Of a DNA stretch of 40,282 bases, positions 1 to 6,811 are shown one piece after another. The position numbers and the translations under genes were made by a program. The notes under the pieces were generated by a model, which searched no databases, was not told where the DNA came from, and saw only the letters and a list, made by a program, of their open reading frames with translations. Numbering within the stretch: the stretch's first letter is position 1; every line of letters begins with the position of its first letter. The DNA comes from a virus, in IMG/VR virus record IMGVR_UViG_3300044986_000412, positions 1-40,282 of that record; one strand, given 5' to 3'.

Positions 1-127
1 CATTTGTTTTATTTTTAAGTGTTTATAATTTATCTATCTTGCCAATCCGTCCGCTGTTGGTCATCGTCAAGGCTGTTGTCGTTTGCCACGTGCCATTCGT
101 AATCCCAGTCGATGGAGTCGATTATAT
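1..127. repeat. Terminal direct repeat, left copy
   Basis: These 127 bases are identical to 40156-40282. An exact repeat of this size at both ends of a contig is what de Bruijn assemblers leave when a circular or circularly permuted molecule is closed (127 is a common maximum k-mer). I infer a complete genome of about 40,155 unique bp. A genuine short terminal repeat on the virion DNA is less likely but not excluded. The stretch holds the 3' end of the 30-341 gene and, across the join, the start codon of the gene at 39865-40158. Confidence 0.95.
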
Positions 128-341
128 CCCTAAAGGCTTCATCATTGACTTCGGCAAGGATATAGGACAAGTCACCGATGTATTTTCGGTCAATGTACAA
201 ATCAATGGCGAAATGCTCATGTGATAGGTCATAGGCTTCGCGTGGGCTGCTTACGTTGCAGCTAATCACGATTTCCTGTAGTTGGTTTTTACCGCCTTGT
301 TTAAGTGGTCTGAATTTCTGGAATGATGTTTGAATTCTCAT
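30..341 (-). CDS. Hypothetical early protein, 103 aa
   Basis: This is the first leftward gene after the divergent promoter region, followed 26 bases later (across the circle junction) by the gene at 39865-40158. The protein is acidic at its C-terminus, with a run of Asp and Gln near residues 86-97, and has no membrane segment or motif I recognise. Position suggests an early host-takeover or regulatory product, but nothing in the sequence proves this. The ATG at 341 lies 29 bases downstream of a good -7 box (370-377), which supports this start. A second, truncated copy of its 3' end appears in 40156-40282 only because the contig ends overlap. Confidence 0.75.
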   Translation of the reverse strand: MRIQTSFQKFRPLKQGGKNQLQEIVISCNVSSPREAYDLSHEHFAIDLYIDRKYIGDLSYILAEVNDEAFRDIIDSIDWDYEWHVANDNSLDDDQQRTDWQDR

Positions 342-369
342 GTTATTGGGGTTTTGTTGTTTGTGATAG

Positions 370-402
370 CAAAGATATATCGTGTATATATTCGTAGTTC
401 AA
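370..402 (-). promoter_or_regulatory. Leftward early promoter with AT dyad operator
   Basis: Read on the minus strand, TATCTTTG (370-377) fits the Bacteroidota -7 consensus TAnnTTTG, and TTG (400-402) lies 22 bases upstream as a -33 element. The spacer holds the AT-rich near-palindrome ATATATCGTGTATATAT (375-391, plus strand). It shares the 11-mer ATCGTGTATAT with the rightward promoter at 440-468. It would drive the 30-341 gene and, across the circle junction, the other early leftward genes. Confidence 0.6.
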
Positions 403-439
403 CTATATTGTTACTGAATTGTTAATAATAATAAATAGT

Positions 440-468
440 GTGTATATTGAAAACATCGTGTATATTTG
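440..468 (+). promoter_or_regulatory. Rightward promoter with GTGTATATT direct repeats
   Basis: TATATTTG at 461-468 matches the Bacteroidota -7 element. GTGTATATT occurs at 440-448 and 458-466, an 18-base period that puts both copies on almost the same helix face. No clear -33 TTTG is seen at the right distance, so an activator or repressor binding the repeats may matter. The 11-mer GTGTATATTTG (458-468) recurs exactly at two leftward promoters (31935-31945 and 32562-32572). The promoter should drive the helicase-methyltransferase-cassette operon. Confidence 0.55.
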
Positions 469-492
469 CAGAAACAAATAAAACCCCAATAT

Positions 493-1860
493 ATGAATGA
501 TTATTTAAAGTTCTTAGAACAAAAGCGGCACACAATAGGCAATTTTGGTTTTGATGCAAATTATATCCCTGATATTGCTTTTGATTTTCAGAAAGCTATT
601 ATTGAAAAGGCTGTACGAAAAGGCCGTATAGCTATTTTTGCTGATACAGGTTTAGGGAAAACATTGATTCAGTTATCTATTGCAAAGAATATCGTAAACC
701 ACACTAATAAAAAAGTTCTTATATTAACTCCTTTGGCTGTGGCTTTTCAATTCATAATAGAAGCAGGTAAGTTAGGTATTGATGACATTGAGTACTCAAA
801 AGACGGCATTCATTCAAAAAAAATAGTTATATGTAATTATGAGCGATTGCATTACTTTAATTCATCCGACTTCGTAGGCGTTATATTAGACGAAAGCAGT
901 ATTTTAAAAAACTTTGATGGTAAAATAAAAAATCAGGTTACATCTTTTGTGAAAAAAATACCTTATAGATATTTAAGTACCGCTACGCCAGCCCCTAATG
1001 ATTATATTGAATTTGGTACAAGTAGTGAGGCGTTGGGGTATTTGCCTTATATGGATATGCTTCAAAGGTTTTTTAGAAATAACGAAAATAATATAAGGCC
1101 TCAAGAGATTGGCAATAAATGGTATTTAAAGCCCCATGCAAAAGATGATTTTTTTAGCTGGCTAACTCAATGGTCTATATCAGTAAAAAAACCGTCTGAT
1201 TTAGGTTTTTCTGATGATAAATATAAGCTTCCTAAACTTATTGAAAATATGCATGAAGTGGTAAACCCAAATAATTGGGTGGTAAATAATCAAATAATGT
1301 TATTTAATGCCAAAGCCCGAACCATGAGCGAAGTAAGAGAGGAGCAGCAAGGAACATATAAAATAAGATGCGAAAAATCTGTTGAACTTGCCAAAGATAA
1401 AACGTCAGTATATTGGTGTCATTTTAATAATGAAGGAGATTTGATTGATGAATTAGATTCAGATGCAGTTCAAATAAAAGGTAGTGATTCAATTGAAAAA
1501 AAAGAAGATATTTTACAGGCATTTGCCAACGGTGAAATAAAGCGATTAATCACAAAACCTAAGATAACATCTTTCGGCTTAAATTGGCAGCATTGTAATC
1601 ATACCGTGTATTTTCCAACATGGAGTTATGAGCAGTACTATCAGTCTATCAGGCGTTTTTGGAGGTTCGGACAAAAGAAAGATGTAATTGTTGATTTAGT
1701 TTATTCTGATGGCCAGGAAAGAGTTTTAGAAGCATTGAGGTACAAAACGAATAAGGCAATAGAATTTAACAAAAGCATACACAAGGCAATAAATAAAGCA
1801 ATAGAAACAGAAACAAATAAAAATTTCACTCAATTAATTAACAAACCTAAATTTATTTAA
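493..1860 (+). CDS. SNF2-type DEAD/DEAH helicase (phage family)
   Basis: An ATP-dependent superfamily 2 helicase or translocase. From the ATG at 493 (455 aa), Walker A ADTGLGKT is at residues 50-57, a motif II variant DESS at 133-136, motif III-like STATPAPND at 162-170, and the SNF2-style motif VI QSIRRFWRFGQ at 384-394. An in-frame TTG at 466 would add nine residues but lies inside the -7 box, so it would precede the transcript; I reject it. The gene is AT-rich compared with the structural region. The next gene, a DNA methyltransferase, follows after one base. Helicase-methylase pairs of this kind recur in phages and prophages and suggest a joint role in DNA modification or replication. The exact role is unknown. 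Confidence 0.88.
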   Translation: MNDYLKFLEQKRHTIGNFGFDANYIPDIAFDFQKAIIEKAVRKGRIAIFADTGLGKTLIQLSIAKNIVNHTNKKVLILTPLAVAFQFIIEAGKLGIDDIEYSKDGIHSKKIVICNYERLHYFNSSDFVGVILDESSILKNFDGKIKNQVTSFVKKIPYRYLSTATPAPNDYIEFGTSSEALGYLPYMDMLQRFFRNNENNIRPQEIGNKWYLKPHAKDDFFSWLTQWSISVKKPSDLGFSDDKYKLPKLIENMHEVVNPNNWVVNNQIMLFNAKARTMSEVREEQQGTYKIRCEKSVELAKDKTSVYWCHFNNEGDLIDELDSDAVQIKGSDSIEKKEDILQAFANGEIKRLITKPKITSFGLNWQHCNHTVYFPTWSYEQYYQSIRRFWRFGQKKDVIVDLVYSDGQERVLEALRYKTNKAIEFNKSIHKAINKAIETETNKNFTQLINKPKFI

Positions 1861-1861
1861 C

Positions 1862-2857
1862 ATGAAAGTAAAAGACCAGAAACACGAAAAAAACTACTCA
1901 ATTTACAACGGTGATTGCATTGATGTAGTATCGGAATTAGATAATGAATGTATTGACCTGTCTGTATATTCGCCTCCATTCGCAGGGCTATATATTTATT
2001 CAAGTGATAAAAAAGACATGAGCAATAATGAAAGCCCTGAAGATTTTTTGACTCATTATGAATTTCTGATAAAAGAAATATCAAGGGTTACTAAACCCGG
2101 TAGAATTACTGCCGTTCATTGCTCTGATGTAATTACGCATACAACTAAGCATAACCTCTGGGATTTCCCGCATGAAATAATAAAACTACATCTCAAACAT
2201 GGGTTTACTTACAATAATCGTATTACTATTTGGAAGGAACCGCTTGAGGTTAGAATGAGAACTATGGTGCAAAGTTTGACTCATAAAAATATTGTTGAGG
2301 ATAGTACAAGGTGCTTTACTGCAATTCCTGATTATGTCTTAATATTCAGAAAAGGAGGTGAAAATAAAATACCTGTAACACACGATAATGGGTTAGTTGA
2401 TTTCCCTTACTTTGGTAGTACTCCTTTTTTGGATATGCATAAAGAAACATACGGAGATTACGAAACTTTTATGCAAAAATATAAAAACGAAAAAGACCCG
2501 AAAAAAAACAAATTAAGTCATCTAACATGGCAGCGTTATGCCTCAAGCGTTTGGGATGATATACGGAATTCCAATATATTGGAATTTAAAAGTGCAAAAG
2601 AAGAAGATGACGAGAAGCACGTACACCCATTGCAATTAGATGTAATTGACAGACTTGTTTATCTTTACTCCAATCCGAATGAAGTCGTATTAACTCCTTT
2701 CGCTGGTGTTGGTAGTGAGGTTTATAGCCCTGTTTCTTTAGGTCGCAAAGCAATAGGGATTGAGCTGAAAGATAGCTATTATAAACAGATGATTTTAAAT
2801 TTATCCGATGCAGATAAAAGATTCAAACAACCAGCAAAAAATATAACATTATTCTAA
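1862..2857 (+). CDS. DNA methyltransferase, SPPF type (N4-C or N6-A)
   Basis: A 331-aa S-adenosylmethionine-dependent DNA methylase of the beta arrangement. The catalytic motif IV SPPF is at residues 37-40 and the SAM-binding motif I FAGVGSE at about 280-286, followed by GIEL, the usual acidic ribose contact. The variable middle would hold target recognition. SPPF/SPPY occurs in both N4-cytosine and N6-adenine enzymes, so the methylated base cannot be told from sequence. Start ATG 1862 is one base after the helicase stop, so the two are translationally linked. No restriction endonuclease is adjacent, so it is probably an orphan protective methylase acting on the phage genome. Confidence 0.9.
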   Translation: MKVKDQKHEKNYSIYNGDCIDVVSELDNECIDLSVYSPPFAGLYIYSSDKKDMSNNESPEDFLTHYEFLIKEISRVTKPGRITAVHCSDVITHTTKHNLWDFPHEIIKLHLKHGFTYNNRITIWKEPLEVRMRTMVQSLTHKNIVEDSTRCFTAIPDYVLIFRKGGENKIPVTHDNGLVDFPYFGSTPFLDMHKETYGDYETFMQKYKNEKDPKKNKLSHLTWQRYASSVWDDIRNSNILEFKSAKEEDDEKHVHPLQLDVIDRLVYLYSNPNEVVLTPFAGVGSEVYSPVSLGRKAIGIELKDSYYKQMILNLSDADKRFKQPAKNITLF

Positions 2858-2873
2858 ACAAAAACAAATAACC

Positions 2874-3077
2874 ATGCAAGAAACAGAAACACAACGCAAA
2901 AACATCGACATCCCTTATCCCGTATTGCAAGCCCTTGAGATAATCGGACTGAAAGAGAAGCCAAACGGCAACAAGTACCCTAAACACATCATTGAGGGCT
3001 TATGTATTGATTACACGATTAATGCCGGCTATGTGAAGCGGGATAAACAGGGTAATTTAGTAAGGACCAATAAATAA
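2874..3077 (+). CDS. Small hypothetical protein, 67 aa
   Basis: Not recognised. A soluble 67-residue protein with mixed charge, no membrane segment and no cysteine pairs. It sits 16 bases after the methyltransferase and 6 before the next gene, with an A-rich leader (AAACAAATAACC) before its ATG, so it is clearly part of the rightward operon. Its base composition is less AT-rich than the methylase upstream or the cassettes downstream. That suggests it and the following gene are native phage genes between two acquired segments. Confidence 0.65.
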   Translation: MQETETQRKNIDIPYPVLQALEIIGLKEKPNGNKYPKHIIEGLCIDYTINAGYVKRDKQGNLVRTNK

Positions 3078-3083
3078 TATACC

Positions 3084-3428
3084 ATGCACTTCAACAACCT
3101 AAAAGAATTCCTCGAAAGCGGACTGAGCCAAAAACAATTTGCCATAAGTCAAGGCATAAGCGTAACCGGGATGGCTGATAGATTAACCCGCGAAATGAAG
3201 CGGTTATTATCAACAAACGTAATCGAAGCCAAACGGATCGTCGGCGAAGTATCCATTCACATTGATGACGTAAAACGTAATCGGGTTAATTGGCTCAAAG
3301 CTATTGATGCCTATAACCAAACAATGTGCGCACCAGTTGACATCAAAACCGATAACCGCAAGATAAGTGAGTTGACGGTGAGTGAGTTCGTGGGGGTGAT
3401 GATGAAGGTGATGGGGAATGACCGCTAA
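3084..3428 (+). CDS. Putative helix-turn-helix protein, 114 aa
   Basis: Residues about 8-38 (LSQKQFAISQGISVTG followed by a helix rich in Arg and Lys) look like a helix-turn-helix: a short helix, a glycine turn, then a recognition helix. I do not recognise a named family. It is the best regulator candidate in the window and could act on the shared operators near 370-468, 31935 and 32562, but that is inference. Its stop codon TAA (3426-3428) lies inside the R'' box of the first attC-like site, so its C-terminus may have been altered when the cassette array arrived. Confidence 0.55.
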   Translation: MHFNNLKEFLESGLSQKQFAISQGISVTGMADRLTREMKRLLSTNVIEAKRIVGEVSIHIDDVKRNRVNWLKAIDAYNQTMCAPVDIKTDNRKISELTVSEFVGVMMKVMGNDR

Positions 3429-3516
3429 CGTTTTCGGGCTTGGTGAAGTGCCGCTACTCGAAACTTAAATTTTAGCACTAACTGTCCTGCGGCATTTTGC
3501 CAAACCCGTGTTATGG
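3424..3516 (+). repeat. attC-like site 1
   Basis: R'' is GCTAAC (3424-3429) and R' is GTTATGG (3510-3516). Twenty-base arms at 3435-3454 and 3489-3508 are complementary at 16 of 20 positions. All four differences are transitions; three give G-T wobble pairs in the folded top strand. Spacers between R and arm are 5 bases left and 1 right. The loop is about 34 bases. The stop codon of the upstream gene lies in R''. Confidence 0.6.
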
Positions 3517-3563
3517 GATAGTTTTAAAAACCTTTTAGGGTGGGCATTTAAACAAATTTAAAA

Positions 3564-3911
3564 ATGGAAAATTTAGAAGTAAAAGCAAAAAATTACAAAC
3601 TTGGCTCAATTGGATGGGCAGAAGGATTTATGAGACCTAAAGGCGATGTTGGTTTCTTTATGGTAGCAGATTGGGATAAAGCAAAATCCATAATTGAAAA
3701 CCTAATTTCAGAAGGTAAAAACATTGACGAAGTTGAAATGGGATTAGATGGTTATTGGCGTGAAAACTCAATGACTGTTTGGCAAGATGGAGAATTTACA
3801 GAATACGATTTTTATGGTAGTTCAAAATGGGCAGAGCCAATCATTATCGTAAATTATAAAGATGCACCTTTTGAAACTTATTCGGTTTGGAAACGAGAAG
3901 CTAAATCGTAG
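3564..3911 (+). CDS. Cassette 2 hypothetical protein, 115 aa
   Basis: The only gene of the cassette spanning 3511-3949. Not recognised. It is a soluble protein rich in aromatic residues (several Trp and Tyr), with a middle part (residues about 60-90) that alternates as in a beta-rich fold. ATG 3564 has an A-rich leader after the cassette's left end. The cassette's ends form an almost perfect inverted repeat of about 26 bases (3510-3536 and 3924-3949), which includes the R boxes. Unlike the next two ORFs it starts inside its own cassette, because the reading phase entering from attC site 1 meets a TAG within four codons. Confidence 0.7.
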   Translation: MENLEVKAKNYKLGSIGWAEGFMRPKGDVGFFMVADWDKAKSIIENLISEGKNIDEVEMGLDGYWRENSMTVWQDGEFTEYDFYGSSKWAEPIIIVNYKDAPFETYSVWKREAKS

Positions 3912-3942
3912 CGGTGCGGTGGGAAAAGGTTTTTAAAATTTC

Positions 3943-4073
3943 CCATAACGTATGGTGCTATGAGAAGTAGCGGATTTTGAAAACGAAAATTTGAATTATG
4001 CAGAAAACTTTATTTGAAAACGAAATGTTGAATACACAACTGAACCCGCTATTTCTTATAGCACGTGTTAGTG
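3943..4073 (+). repeat. attC-like site 2
   Basis: R'' is CATAAC (3944-3949) and R' is GTTAGTG (4067-4073). The arm GTGCTATGAGAAGTAGCGG (3955-3973) pairs with 4046-4064 at 17 of 19 positions; positions 8 and 13 are G-T wobbles. Spacers are 5 bases left and 2 right. The roughly 70-base loop carries the ATG of the next gene (3998). The arms and wobble positions match site 3 in geometry though not in sequence. Confidence 0.65.
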
Positions 4074-4702
4074 GCAGTTTTTCTTCCATTACGTATAAAC
4101 AAGCGATTGATTTTTTATTACCTCGCCATTATTCAGGAAGAAAACCAAGTATTACTTTTTCTTTTGGGTACTTTGAAAATAACGAATTGAAAGCAGTATG
4201 TACATTTGGCAAACCTGCAAGTAATAGTTTATGTATTGGCGTTTGTGGCAAAGAATATAGCGAAAAGGTATTTGAATTAAACCGACTTTGTGTTGATGGA
4301 GAAATAGAAATACAACTATCTAAATTTGTGGCTTGGTGCTTAAATGAATTGAAAGCAAAAGATTTAATTTTGGTTTCTTATGCTGATACACAAATGAACC
4401 ATAACGGATATATTTACCAAGCTACAAATTGGATTTATACTGGAATGACAAAAGCACGAACTGATAAATATGTGGAAGGTGGCAAACATTCAAGGCACTA
4501 CGATAATGAAAATCAAAACGGTTTAAGAAAATACCGAAGTGCAAAACACCGATACATTTATTTTTCAACAAGTAAAACCAAAAGAAAAGAGTATATGAAA
4601 AAACTAAATTATCAAATTGAACTTTACCCAAAAGGCGAGAATAAAAAATACGAACTTGGCACATTTATCGAACCGATTGTTATTGGCACGGTCGTTTCTT
4701 AA
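3998..4702 (+). CDS. Mom-like DNA modification protein in a cassette
   Basis: Resembles the phage Mu Mom family, acyltransferase-fold proteins that modify adenine in DNA and protect it from restriction. Family-like features are HYSGRKPS (about 44-51), FGKPAS (about 69-74), ELNRL (about 91-95), and the C-terminal run SYADTQMNHNGYIYQATNW (about 128-146). The stretch TKARTDKY follows, then a Lys/Arg-rich tail. At 234 aa it fits the family. The ATG at 3998 (or 4025) lies in the loop of attC-like site 2; from there the frame crosses R' as codons for VSG. After R' no ATG, GTG or TTG is in frame before the conserved part, so the start must come from the upstream attC. A second, diverged Mom-like gene is at 30546-31334. 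Confidence 0.72.
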   Translation: MQKTLFENEMLNTQLNPLFLIARVSGSFSSITYKQAIDFLLPRHYSGRKPSITFSFGYFENNELKAVCTFGKPASNSLCIGVCGKEYSEKVFELNRLCVDGEIEIQLSKFVAWCLNELKAKDLILVSYADTQMNHNGYIYQATNWIYTGMTKARTDKYVEGGKHSRHYDNENQNGLRKYRSAKHRYIYFSTSKTKRKEYMKKLNYQIELYPKGENKKYELGTFIEPIVIGTVVS

Positions 4703-4708
4703 AATTGC

Positions 4709-4838
4709 CACTAACGTTTCGTGTATGGGTAGTGTGGGAATACGAAACACTACCCTGTCAAATTATAAATAACTTAAATACGAGAACAAATGATTGAATT
4801 ACCACAAAAACCCACATTACCTATACACGGTGTTAGCG
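4709..4838 (+). repeat. attC-like site 3
   Basis: R'' is ACTAACG (4710-4716) and R' is GTTAGCG (4832-4838). The arm CGTGTATGGGTAGTGTGGG (4720-4738) pairs with 4811-4829 at 17 of 19, with G-T wobbles again at positions 8 and 13. Spacers are 4 bases left and 2 right. A second hairpin nests inside: GGGTAGTGT (4728-4736) with ACACTACCC (4747-4755). The loop carries the ATG of the next gene (4790). Confidence 0.65.
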
Positions 4839-5104
4839 GTAGTATTTCTATTTATGACTACAAACCAAGACAAGGCTGTAAGGAAATAATTATAAATAGC
4901 AAATGGGCTAATGATGCAGAATATTTTATTGTTAGAAACAATGTTGATTGCCTTGTTATTCAAAAGTGTTATATGGAAATACCCAAAAATGCACTAAAGA
5001 TTAGCAAACAGAATCATTTAAGGATAGAAATAGAAGTTCCTAACGGCACTTTTGCTATAGATGAAGAAAGCACAGAAGATGAATTGGTGGTATATTACCG
5101 CTAA
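4790..5104 (+). CDS. Cassette 4 hypothetical protein, 104 aa
   Basis: Not recognised. A soluble, mostly beta-predicted looking protein with three cysteines, ending in an acidic stretch (DEESTEDE) and VVYYR. The start ATG 4790 lies in the loop of attC-like site 3, preceded by an A-rich leader. The frame runs through the right arm and R' box and reads VSGS there, exactly as the Mom-like ORF does at its own R'. The stop TAA (5102-5104) sits in the R'' box GCTAAC. The part past R' is the cassette proper; the first 14 or so residues are encoded by the upstream attC-like site. Confidence 0.6.
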   Translation: MIELPQKPTLPIHGVSGSISIYDYKPRQGCKEIIINSKWANDAEYFIVRNNVDCLVIQKCYMEIPKNALKISKQNHLRIEIEVPNGTFAIDEESTEDELVVYYR

Positions 5105-5138
5105 CTCCCAAATACACGAAGTACTCTGCGTCTATTCA
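5103..5138 (+). repeat. Direct repeat A at array end
   Basis: These 36 bases match 5240-5276 at roughly 30 positions with one gap; both contain CCCAAATACACG and end TGCGTCTATTCA. Copy A follows the R'' box of cassette 4 directly. The pair brackets about 100 bases and may mark the boundary between acquired cassettes and native phage sequence. Confidence 0.7.
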
Positions 5139-5166
5139 CAACAAATAAAAATAACAATCCCGATGG

Positions 5167-5201
5167 GGTATAATATATCGTTAACTAACCACAATTATAC
5201 C
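5167..5201. terminator. Possible bidirectional terminator hairpin
   Basis: GGTATAAT (5167-5174) is the exact complement of ATTATACC (5194-5201), with a 19-base loop. It lies between convergent genes ending at 5104 and 5330, where a terminator is expected. The stem is AT-rich and lacks a clear U-tract, so the call is weak. The rest of 5105-5329 holds the two direct repeats and no ORF that I can support. Confidence 0.35.
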
Positions 5202-5239
5202 AGATAGGGTATGAAAAGTCACTCAAATAAATTGCATGC

Positions 5240-5276
5240 AACCCCCAAATACACGCAATACCCATGCGTCTATTCA
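5240..5276 (+). repeat. Direct repeat B at array end
   Basis: This is the second copy of the repeat at 5103-5138. It reads AACCCCCAAATACACG then CAATACCCATGCGTC. Copy A has the attC-type R'' sequence CTAAC before it; copy B has TGCAAC. The two could be two left halves of attC sites whose right halves were lost, or a target duplicated during capture. Neither is provable here. Confidence 0.65.
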
Positions 5277-5329
5277 TCGTCCGAAATACCATACATTAAC
5301 CCGCATTATGCCCTACAATGTAGGGTTAA

Positions 5330-6529
5330 TCAATCAATACATGAATGATTGATGATGCATTCATTAATCACTTTCCTATCCTCATAGTAATTGAAACTTA
5401 TAAACCCGCTTATCCCTTGTTGGAAGTTTACTTGCACCCAGGATGATGATGGACTTAATGCCGGGTAGTTGTAATAGTTGAATCTTTGAGCGGTGCTGCT
5501 GTCAAATAAGTATTGATGCGAATCACCTTTACTGAATTCGATAACACCTTTTAGCCCATTTCGATCGAGGTAATTGTCTATTTTGTTTTCTTGTATCTTA
5601 TCCAATTTCGGCTTAAAACCAAACTTTAAAGAGACCGAATCCTTGCCATGACTGATGACAAATGTGTACTTCCCGACCTTGTAGTAATCAATGAACTTTC
5701 TGATATTAACTACCTCAACATTTGGGAGCATCATTTCAATGGCGGTCTTGAATGCTGAATTGAGAATGTACCCAAAACTTCCGGCATGATTGTCTTCGCA
5801 TACATTGTGGCAAATGATATTATCGTAATAAGGAGCCAACGATTGAACCAATTTAATCTTAAACCTCAATCCTACATCAAACGCTTTCTGATTGTCCATG
5901 TTTTGCGGTAAATGATGCCCTTTTCGCACCGTTTGCGCATCGTAGCCATCAAGGAAATCGCCTAAATCATCAATGTATAAAACCTTTGATTTTCTATTCA
6001 AGATTGTGTGCTGAATCATTCTATCGCACATCTTGTTCAGTTCATGTTCATCCCATAAACCGCCGTACAAACTATAATCGGTTACCATCATTCCAACGTG
6101 CGTATCTGTGTACACTAAGCGGTCAAACAAGGCCGTTTCTACTGATGGTTGCTTCTTATACTGCAAAGGCTTTATGTTCCCAAATAACGCCTTAAAATCA
6201 ATATCTTCAACTCTTATCTCACCCGCCTCCCGATAATTCGGATTAACTACAAACAATGATGCTTCTTTGTTTTTAATCCACATGTTCTTTGTGGACGTAT
6301 TCGGAACATCAAGATTATTAGTCGCATTGTACAGCCCTTCATGCTCATCTAACAACCGCTTTTCATGTCGGGCTATAAACCGCCTAAACCCTCGTACTAT
6401 CGGGTCTTCATCCCTTTTTGCGGTTGTGTTTAATATTTTCTCTACTATCTTCGAATGCCCCATGCCTTGCCGTAGCAATTCGGCTATTTGAGCATCGTAT
6501 TGGTAGTAGTCTATTGGTTTATGTGACAT
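5330..6529 (-). CDS. Calcineurin-like metallophosphoesterase
   Basis: A 399-aa protein with the metal-binding motifs of the metallophosphoesterase superfamily in order: D142-T-H144, G190-D191 with D194, N247-H248, H294 in SHG, and GDSH at 335-338 in place of the usual GxH. Several phage members act as DNA nucleases or phosphatases; the substrate here is unknown. The N-terminal 120 residues hold a helix-turn-helix-like segment (about 12-35: IAELLRQGMGHSKIVEKIL) that could bind nucleic acid. It is the last gene of the leftward late operon, 9 bases after the HExxH gene, and faces the cassette array. Confidence 0.8.
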   Translation of the reverse strand: MSHKPIDYYQYDAQIAELLRQGMGHSKIVEKILNTTAKRDEDPIVRGFRRFIARHEKRLLDEHEGLYNATNNLDVPNTSTKNMWIKNKEASLFVVNPNYREAGEIRVEDIDFKALFGNIKPLQYKKQPSVETALFDRLVYTDTHVGMMVTDYSLYGGLWDEHELNKMCDRMIQHTILNRKSKVLYIDDLGDFLDGYDAQTVRKGHHLPQNMDNQKAFDVGLRFKIKLVQSLAPYYDNIICHNVCEDNHAGSFGYILNSAFKTAIEMMLPNVEVVNIRKFIDYYKVGKYTFVISHGKDSVSLKFGFKPKLDKIQENKIDNYLDRNGLKGVIEFSKGDSHQYLFDSSTAQRFNYYNYPALSPSSSWVQVNFQQGISGFISFNYYEDRKVINECIINHSCID

Positions 6530-6538
6530 AGGGTAATT

Positions 6539-6790
6539 TTACCGACCTCTGTTATTTTTTGTCCTCTCATATCCGTTATCAATTAAAAATTTAGCCATTT
6601 CATTTCCAATCATTTCGACCTGAGCCTCATCAAGATACGGCTGTAAATAATGCGTGTATTCATGAATCAATGTGTTTAGCAGTTCTTCGCCTTCAAGTCT
6701 GCTATCAATCTCAATCTTGTTTTCAGGGTGGTAAAAATAACCCCTTGCATATCGTAGCTTTTTATATTCGACTTTTACTTTTCTGGGCAT
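6539..6790 (-). CDS. Mini zinc metallopeptidase-like, HEYTH motif
   Basis: An 83-aa protein with the zinc-binding HExxH signature as HEYTH at residues 43-47, followed by a possible third ligand region (DEAQVE, 54-59). This is the core of a zincin or SprT-like fold, with nearly everything else removed. The preceding strand (ENKIEIDSRL) also fits. It lies just after the terminator at 6812-6843 and before the metallophosphoesterase. It may be an active protease, a toxin-like effector or only a zinc-binding relic. The target is unknown. Confidence 0.65.
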   Translation of the reverse strand: MPRKVKVEYKKLRYARGYFYHPENKIEIDSRLEGEELLNTLIHEYTHYLQPYLDEAQVEMIGNEMAKFLIDNGYERTKNNRGR

Positions 6791-6811
6791 GACATTTGTT
6801 TATGTGGTGAT

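Larger units (their letters stand above)
3424..5105. mobile_element. Integrase-less integron cassette array (CALIN-like)
   Basis: Three small AT-rich gene modules lie head to tail, separated by three hairpin sites with attC architecture (3424-3516, 3943-4073, 4709-4838). Each cassette begins with GTTA and ends with TAAC. Its two ends are complementary to each other and differ from those of its neighbours: GTTATGGG with CCCATAAC, GTTAGTGGC with GCCACTAAC, GTTAGCGGTA with TACCGCTAAC. That is expected for integron cassettes, whose own ends form the attC stem when circular. No tyrosine recombinase was found in the window, so these would have been captured elsewhere or by an integrase acting in trans. 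The last site, after 5105, lacks a visible right arm. Confidence 0.6.

Noticed and set aside
466-492. Upstream TTG start for the helicase
   Set aside because: The TTG lies in the -7 box TATATTTG, upstream of any transcript it would direct; ATG 493 is in frame and has an A-rich leader.
466-5104. Full integron with integrase or phage integrase
   Set aside because: No tyrosine recombinase signature (spaced Arg, His-x-x-Arg, Tyr) was recognised in any listed protein; only the cassette side is present.
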